Source: Pseudomonas sp. PA27(2017) (GTDB lineage: Bacteria; Pseudomonadota; Gammaproteobacteria; Pseudomonadales; Pseudomonadaceae). From it: a stretch of DNA of 64,000 bases. The position numbers and the translations under genes were made by a program. Under the pieces are notes generated by a model. That model was not told the DNA's origin and did not search any database. It was given only the letters and a program-made list of their open reading frames with translations. The stretch covers positions 193,346-257,345 of the forward strand of contig NZ_MSXW01000061.1 in assembly GCF_001945445.1 (NCBI RefSeq). Direction: 5' to 3'. Position 1 is the first letter of the stretch, and every line of letters starts with the position of its first letter. Positions 60,219-64,000 of this stretch are shown here, one piece after another.

Positions 60219-61082
60219 ATGCTGCGTCGCCGCTCGATGCCCCGTCAGGCTGGCCTGTGTGACCCACAGGTCAACCCCGACTGCACCCCGGACAGCGAGT
60301 GGCCGGAAGACGGGCGCTTGCGCCTGCTCAGCTTCAACATCCAGGTCGGTATCAGTACCGAGCGCTACCACCATTATCTGACCCGCGGCTGGCAGCACCT
60401 GCTGCCGCATCAGGGCCGCGCCGGCAATCTGCAGCGCATCGGCGACCTGCTTGGCGACTACGACATCGTCGCCCTGCAGGAAGCCGACGGCGGCAGCGTG
60501 CGTTCCGGGTTCATCAATCAGGTCGAGCACCTGGCGCGCATGGGTGCCTTTCCCTACTGGTACCAGCAGCTCAACCGCAACCTGGGGCGTTTCGCCCAGC
60601 ACAGCAACGGGTTGCTCAGCCGTCTGCGACCGACCCTGCTGGAAGATCACCCGCTGCCCGGCCCGGCCGGTCGTGGGGCGATCCTGCTGCGCATCGGCGA
60701 GGGTGATGACGCCATCGCCGTGGTAATGATGCACCTGGCACTGGGCGCCCGTACCCGTACCCGGCAGCTGGCCTATATCCGTGAGCTGATCGGCGGTTAT
60801 CGCCACCAGATTCTCATGGGCGACATGAACACCCACGCCATCGACCTGCTGGAGCATTCGCCGCTGCGCGATCTCGGCTTGCTCGCCCCCCAGGTCGAGG
60901 CGACCTTTCCGAGCTGGCGCCCGCAGCGCTGCCTCGACCATATTCTGCTCAGCCCGGGCCTGGAACTCGAGCGCTTCCAGGTGCTGGCCCAGCCGATCTC
61001 CGACCACCTGCCAGTGGCCGTGGAGATTCGCCTGCCCAATACCCTCACGCCACCGTTGACGCCTCGTGTACAGGAGCCCTGA
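60219..61082 (+). CDS. Endonuclease/exonuclease/phosphatase-family protein
   Basis: A 287-residue EEP-fold protein: LRLLSFNIQVG at about 35-45, DIVALQEADGG with the metal-binding glutamate, LMGDMNTHA (Asp/Asn catalytic pair), CLDHILLS and the final ISDHLPVAVEI histidine motif. No signal peptide is obvious. Substrate unknown: nuclease, phosphodiesterase or sphingomyelinase-like are all possible. It lies 22 bases after dsbA and 2 bases before the diguanylate cyclase. ATG 60237 is an alternative start. Confidence 0.87.
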   Translation: MLRRRSMPRQAGLCDPQVNPDCTPDSEWPEDGRLRLLSFNIQVGISTERYHHYLTRGWQHLLPHQGRAGNLQRIGDLLGDYDIVALQEADGGSVRSGFINQVEHLARMGAFPYWYQQLNRNLGRFAQHSNGLLSRLRPTLLEDHPLPGPAGRGAILLRIGEGDDAIAVVMMHLALGARTRTRQLAYIRELIGGYRHQILMGDMNTHAIDLLEHSPLRDLGLLAPQVEATFPSWRPQRCLDHILLSPGLELERFQVLAQPISDHLPVAVEIRLPNTLTPPLTPRVQEP

Positions 61083-61084
61083 GC

Positions 61085-63154
61085 ATGGCCGACGACGCCA
61101 AACGCTGGCGCGAGAAGTACCTTGCCAATATCGAGCAGCAGGAAAAGCTCGAGCGGCGTTGGGACATGCGCATCGACCTGCTGCGCCGTGGCCTGGTGCG
61201 CAGCAGCCTGGCCGCCGAAGGCTCCGACAAGTCGGTTGACCAGTGCATGCAGGATCTTCGCGAGATCCTGCGCCGTGACGATATGGACGCCGGCCTCAGT
61301 GCCCTGATTCCACGGTTGGAAAAGACCGTTCTGGATTCCGAGCAACGCCGCCAGCAGCGCATCGAGCAGGTCGCCAGTGGCATGGCGAGCCTGGTGGCGC
61401 AGCTGTTGAAGACGGATTTACCAGGTGATGTGCGCAAGTCGCTCAAGCGCTTTGCCAAGCAGGTCGAGCAACGTGCCCGGCAGTCGCGGGAAATGCCGGC
61501 GCTGCTGGCCGAACTCGGCCTGCTGCAGCAGCAGGCCTTGCAGGCGCTGGGCGGCGAGCAGGTCGAGCGGCCCGGTTTTATCGAGCGGTTGTTCGGCAGC
61601 CGAGACAGCGCCGGCCCGGCGGCTGGCAGCGAGTCCGAGACCCCCGCTACGCCAGTGGCAGCGGATGAGCAGGTTGCACCTGCCTCCAGCGAAGCCGCGT
61701 CCGTCGAGCCGCCGGTGGCCGAACGGGTGGTGGCTGAACAGCAACCGCAAGCCGTAACGCAGGTGGAGGCGGCGCCTGCCGTTATTGCCGAGGCGGCGCC
61801 GCTGTCGTCTACAGCGTTTTCACCACAACCTGTCGTCGCACCAGCACCAGCACCAGCACCAGCACCAGCACCAGCACCTGTGGTTGCCAGTGCGCCTGCT
61901 GTCGTCAGCCGCGTGATGTTGGACAGCCTGCCGCTGTCGTCGGCCCTGTTGATGCCATCTCCCGCGGCCAAAGCCTCTACCGAGCCTGTCGCCGTGCCCG
62001 CCACAGTGGCCGAGCCGGTTCAGGAAGCTGAGCCCCAGGTGACCGCCGGCGATGAGGCGATGGCGCAGGCCGATCCCGAATACGCCCTGCCGCCGGCGCC
62101 CGAGCCGGGCTACAGCGCCATCGCCAGCCACGTGGAAGGCAGCCTGCTGAAGCTGCTGGAAGAGCTGCCGCTGCCCGAGCGCCATCAAGGCCAGGCCGAC
62201 GCGCTGCGCCAGCGCATCACCGCCGGGCTGAACATGTACGAGCTGGTGCCGGTACTCGACGACCTGGCAGTGCTGATGCTGGCGATCGCCGACGTGGGCC
62301 AGCGCGAGTTCGAGGGTTATCTCAAGCAGCTCAACGAACGTCTCGCCGCCTTCCAGGGCAGCCTGCAGGACGTGCACACCGACTACGCCGATTCCGCCGA
62401 GGCGGCGCGCAGCCTGGACAGCGAGCTGCGCCAGCAGGTCGACGGCCTGCACAGCAGCGTGCAGGCGGCTACCGACCTCGACAACCTCAAGGAGCTGGTG
62501 GAGAACCGCCTCAGCGGTCTGCTCGGCACCATGAGCCAGTACCAGCAGCAGCGCGATGCCCGCGAGTTGCAGGTTGGCGAGCGCCTGCAGATCCTGGTCG
62601 ACCGGGTGGCCAGCATGGAGCTGGAGGCCAAAGGCTTTCGTGATCATCTCGAGGAGCAACGCCAGAAGGCGCTACTCGACCCGCTCACCGGGCTGCCCAA
62701 CCGGGCGGCCTGGACCGAGCGCCTGGATCTGGAGCTGGCGCGCCTGCAGCGCTACGGCGGCGATTTGCTGCTGGCGGTGCTGGATATCGATCACTTCAAG
62801 CGCATCAATGACGACTACGGTCACCTGGCTGGCGACAAGGTGTTGAAGATCATCGCTGGTGAATTGCTCAAGCGGCTGCGCAAGACCGATTTCATCGCGC
62901 GCTTCGGCGGCGAGGAGTTCGTGTTGCTGATCCCGTCGACGCCCCTGGACGGTGGGCTGAAGTTGCTCGACACCTTGCGTTCGGCGATCGAGAACTGCCC
63001 GTTTCACTTCAAGGGCGAACGCGTGACCATCACCCTGTCAGGCGGCATCAGCTCGTTCAGCAGCGCCGAGCGTAGCGAGCAGGTGTTCGAGCGCGCCGAC
63101 CAGGCCCTGTATCGCGCCAAACGCGGCGGGCGCAACCGTATCGAGGTGGGCTGA
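61085..63154 (+). CDS. dgcH: GGDEF diguanylate cyclase with long N-terminal regulatory region
   Basis: A 689-residue protein. The N-terminal 160 residues are helical and charged (KRWREKYLANIEQQEKLERR), followed by a Pro/Ala/Val-rich linker (about 175-345) containing seven Ala-Pro pairs. A helical region (about 345-530) leads to the GGDEF domain (about 540-685). The active site is GGEEF (608-612) with an intact product-inhibition site RKTD (599-602), so it should make cyclic di-GMP. Position after dsbA and the EEP gene matches P. aeruginosa PA5487 (DgcH). No membrane segment is evident. Confidence 0.87.
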   Translation: MADDAKRWREKYLANIEQQEKLERRWDMRIDLLRRGLVRSSLAAEGSDKSVDQCMQDLREILRRDDMDAGLSALIPRLEKTVLDSEQRRQQRIEQVASGMASLVAQLLKTDLPGDVRKSLKRFAKQVEQRARQSREMPALLAELGLLQQQALQALGGEQVERPGFIERLFGSRDSAGPAAGSESETPATPVAADEQVAPASSEAASVEPPVAERVVAEQQPQAVTQVEAAPAVIAEAAPLSSTAFSPQPVVAPAPAPAPAPAPAPVVASAPAVVSRVMLDSLPLSSALLMPSPAAKASTEPVAVPATVAEPVQEAEPQVTAGDEAMAQADPEYALPPAPEPGYSAIASHVEGSLLKLLEELPLPERHQGQADALRQRITAGLNMYELVPVLDDLAVLMLAIADVGQREFEGYLKQLNERLAAFQGSLQDVHTDYADSAEAARSLDSELRQQVDGLHSSVQAATDLDNLKELVENRLSGLLGTMSQYQQQRDARELQVGERLQILVDRVASMELEAKGFRDHLEEQRQKALLDPLTGLPNRAAWTERLDLELARLQRYGGDLLLAVLDIDHFKRINDDYGHLAGDKVLKIIAGELLKRLRKTDFIARFGGEEFVLLIPSTPLDGGLKLLDTLRSAIENCPFHFKGERVTITLSGGISSFSSAERSEQVFERADQALYRAKRGGRNRIEVG
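61838..61879 (+). repeat. Hexanucleotide tandem repeat (GCACCA) coding Ala-Pro
   Basis: Six perfect copies of GCACCA and a seventh ending GCACCT lie in frame in the diguanylate cyclase linker, encoding seven Ala-Pro dipeptides. The unit length is a multiple of three, so slippage would alter linker length without a frameshift. A shorter run of the same kind is in the fha linker (about 41972-41993). Confidence 0.9.
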
Positions 63155-63315
63155 GTCCTGCCGAATTCTGGCTGCGCCGCCATTCATCCCTTCTGTGCGC
63201 CAGGCACGCCCGGCGTGTGCCGGTTGTCGCAAAGCGCAGCGCCGGCAGTCGCCTGGCCATCACGGCGCTGCTAGTCTTGCACCTGCCGAACACTTGATAA
63301 CCAGATCGACTTCTT

Positions 63316-64000
63316 ATGCTAGGGCGCCTCTCGCTGCTGTTGGGACTCGCTGCGTTCGCCTGCCAGGCGAGTGCGCTGACCGTCTACAAGTACACCGATG
63401 CCAATGGCGTGGTCACCTACAGTGACCAGGCGGCACCCGGTGCGAAGGTGTTCGTGTTCAGCGACCGCATGGTCGAGAAGCTCGACAACCAGGTGAAGCT
63501 GGAGACCCGCAAACATGCTGCCGGCGAAACCCTGCTGGTGCGCAACGATCTGTATGCGCCGGTGCAGGTGGAACTCAAGCTGGAGCAGTTGAGCAACGTC
63601 AGTGGCGCGCCGGGCAAACCGATCAACTGGGTGCTGCCGCCGCGCAGCGAGATTCGCCTGGCCACCCTGGCGCCGCTGGATCCTGCCAAGCCGCTGCGCT
63701 ACACGCCGAAGCTCAATTACGCCCTGGGCGACCCGCGGCTGTTGCCGATCAAGCAGGCTTACCCACTGCCGTGGCGCGGTGGGCCGTTTCGCCTGACCCA
63801 GGGCGCCAACGGCCAGTACAGCCACTTCACGCCCAAGGGCCGTTACGCCCTGGACATCGCCATGCCCGAAGGTACGCCGATCATCGCGGCGCGCGCCGGG
63901 ATGGTGGTCAAGACCGAGAACGCCCAGAGCGGGCGTGGCACCAACCCGTCCGGCAACTTCGTGCGCATCCTGCATGACGACGGCACCATGGGCGTTTACC
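63316..64000 (+). CDS. DUF4124 / M23-family peptidase, 5' part only
   Basis: 228 codons are visible before the window ends with no stop. A signal peptide (GRLSLLLGLAAFACQASA, residues 3-20) precedes a DUF4124 domain (VYKYTDANGVVTYSDQAAPG). A beta-rich part follows, then the beginning of an M23 LytM-type peptidase domain: YSHFTPKGRYALDIAMPEGTP, where H and D are likely zinc ligands, and IIAARAGMVV. It would be an exported peptidoglycan endopeptidase or a related inactive protein; the second histidine motif is outside the window. Confidence 0.8.
   Translation, partial: MLGRLSLLLGLAAFACQASALTVYKYTDANGVVTYSDQAAPGAKVFVFSDRMVEKLDNQVKLETRKHAAGETLLVRNDLYAPVQVELKLEQLSNVSGAPGKPINWVLPPRSEIRLATLAPLDPAKPLRYTPKLNYALGDPRLLPIKQAYPLPWRGGPFRLTQGANGQYSHFTPKGRYALDIAMPEGTPIIAARAGMVVKTENAQSGRGTNPSGNFVRILHDDGTMGVY

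Overview
The window looks like a piece of a Pseudomonas chromosome. It is GC-rich, carries a Pseudomonas-type REP pair, and contains two blocks whose gene content and order match P. aeruginosa loci from memory: the complete HSI-1 type VI secretion (T6SS) cluster, and a cytochrome c4 - dsbA - endonuclease/phosphatase - diguanylate cyclase block. No rRNA, tRNA, insertion sequence with transposase, or CRISPR array was seen. All assignments come from reading the sequence; no database search was run.

Left part (1-12.2 kb): a response regulator with an HDOD output domain, a stand-alone NDH-like flavin oxidoreductase and a chemotaxis receptor whose likely sensor domain is at its C-terminus. Then come a gamma-glutamylpolyamine synthetase and its FAD oxidase partner (polyamine catabolism), separated by an inverted REP pair. 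A convergent NCS2 nucleobase permease follows, then tauABC for taurine uptake. Immediately after tauC lies a decayed remnant of a tauD-type dioxygenase.

Middle-left (12.2-22.9 kb): a cell-surface signalling iron-uptake module (TonB-dependent receptor with a signalling domain, FecR-type anti-sigma factor, ECF sigma factor, all on the minus strand, with a Fur-like palindrome upstream). Then a set of small housekeeping or stress genes: dodecin, two DUF1161 paralogues, a luciferase-like monooxygenase, an OsmC-family protein, a lipoprotein, a membrane-anchored HExxH aminopeptidase, a HAD phosphatase and two membrane proteins of unknown function.

Centre (23.1-58.5 kb): a complete HSI-1-type T6SS in two divergent operons that start from a 359-bp region at 40.7-41.06 kb. 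The minus-strand operon runs tssA, tssB, tssC, hcp, tagJ, tssE, tssF, tssG, clpV, vgrG and an effector module. The plus-strand operon runs fha, tssJ, tssK, tssL, tssM, tagF, pppA, ppkA, tagT, tagS, tagR, tagQ, which is the membrane complex plus the full threonine-phosphorylation control pathway. The effector module after clpV is the most variable part: (i) a VgrG fused to a C-terminal HEVGH metallopeptidase, paired with an overlapping small lipoprotein (predicted periplasmic immunity); (ii) a DUF2169 adaptor, a PAAR-like (DUF4150) protein ending in a DNA/RNA non-specific endonuclease domain, and a YezG-family immunity protein. The toxin tip and immunity gene are clearly less GC-rich than the surroundings, as expected for an exchanged cassette. 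A 160-bp inverted-repeat element (MITE-like) separates tssB from tssA.

Right end (58.5-64 kb): cytochrome c4, DsbA, an endonuclease/exonuclease/phosphatase-family protein, a GGDEF diguanylate cyclase with an Ala-Pro repeat linker, and the 5' part of a DUF4124/M23 peptidase gene that runs off the window.
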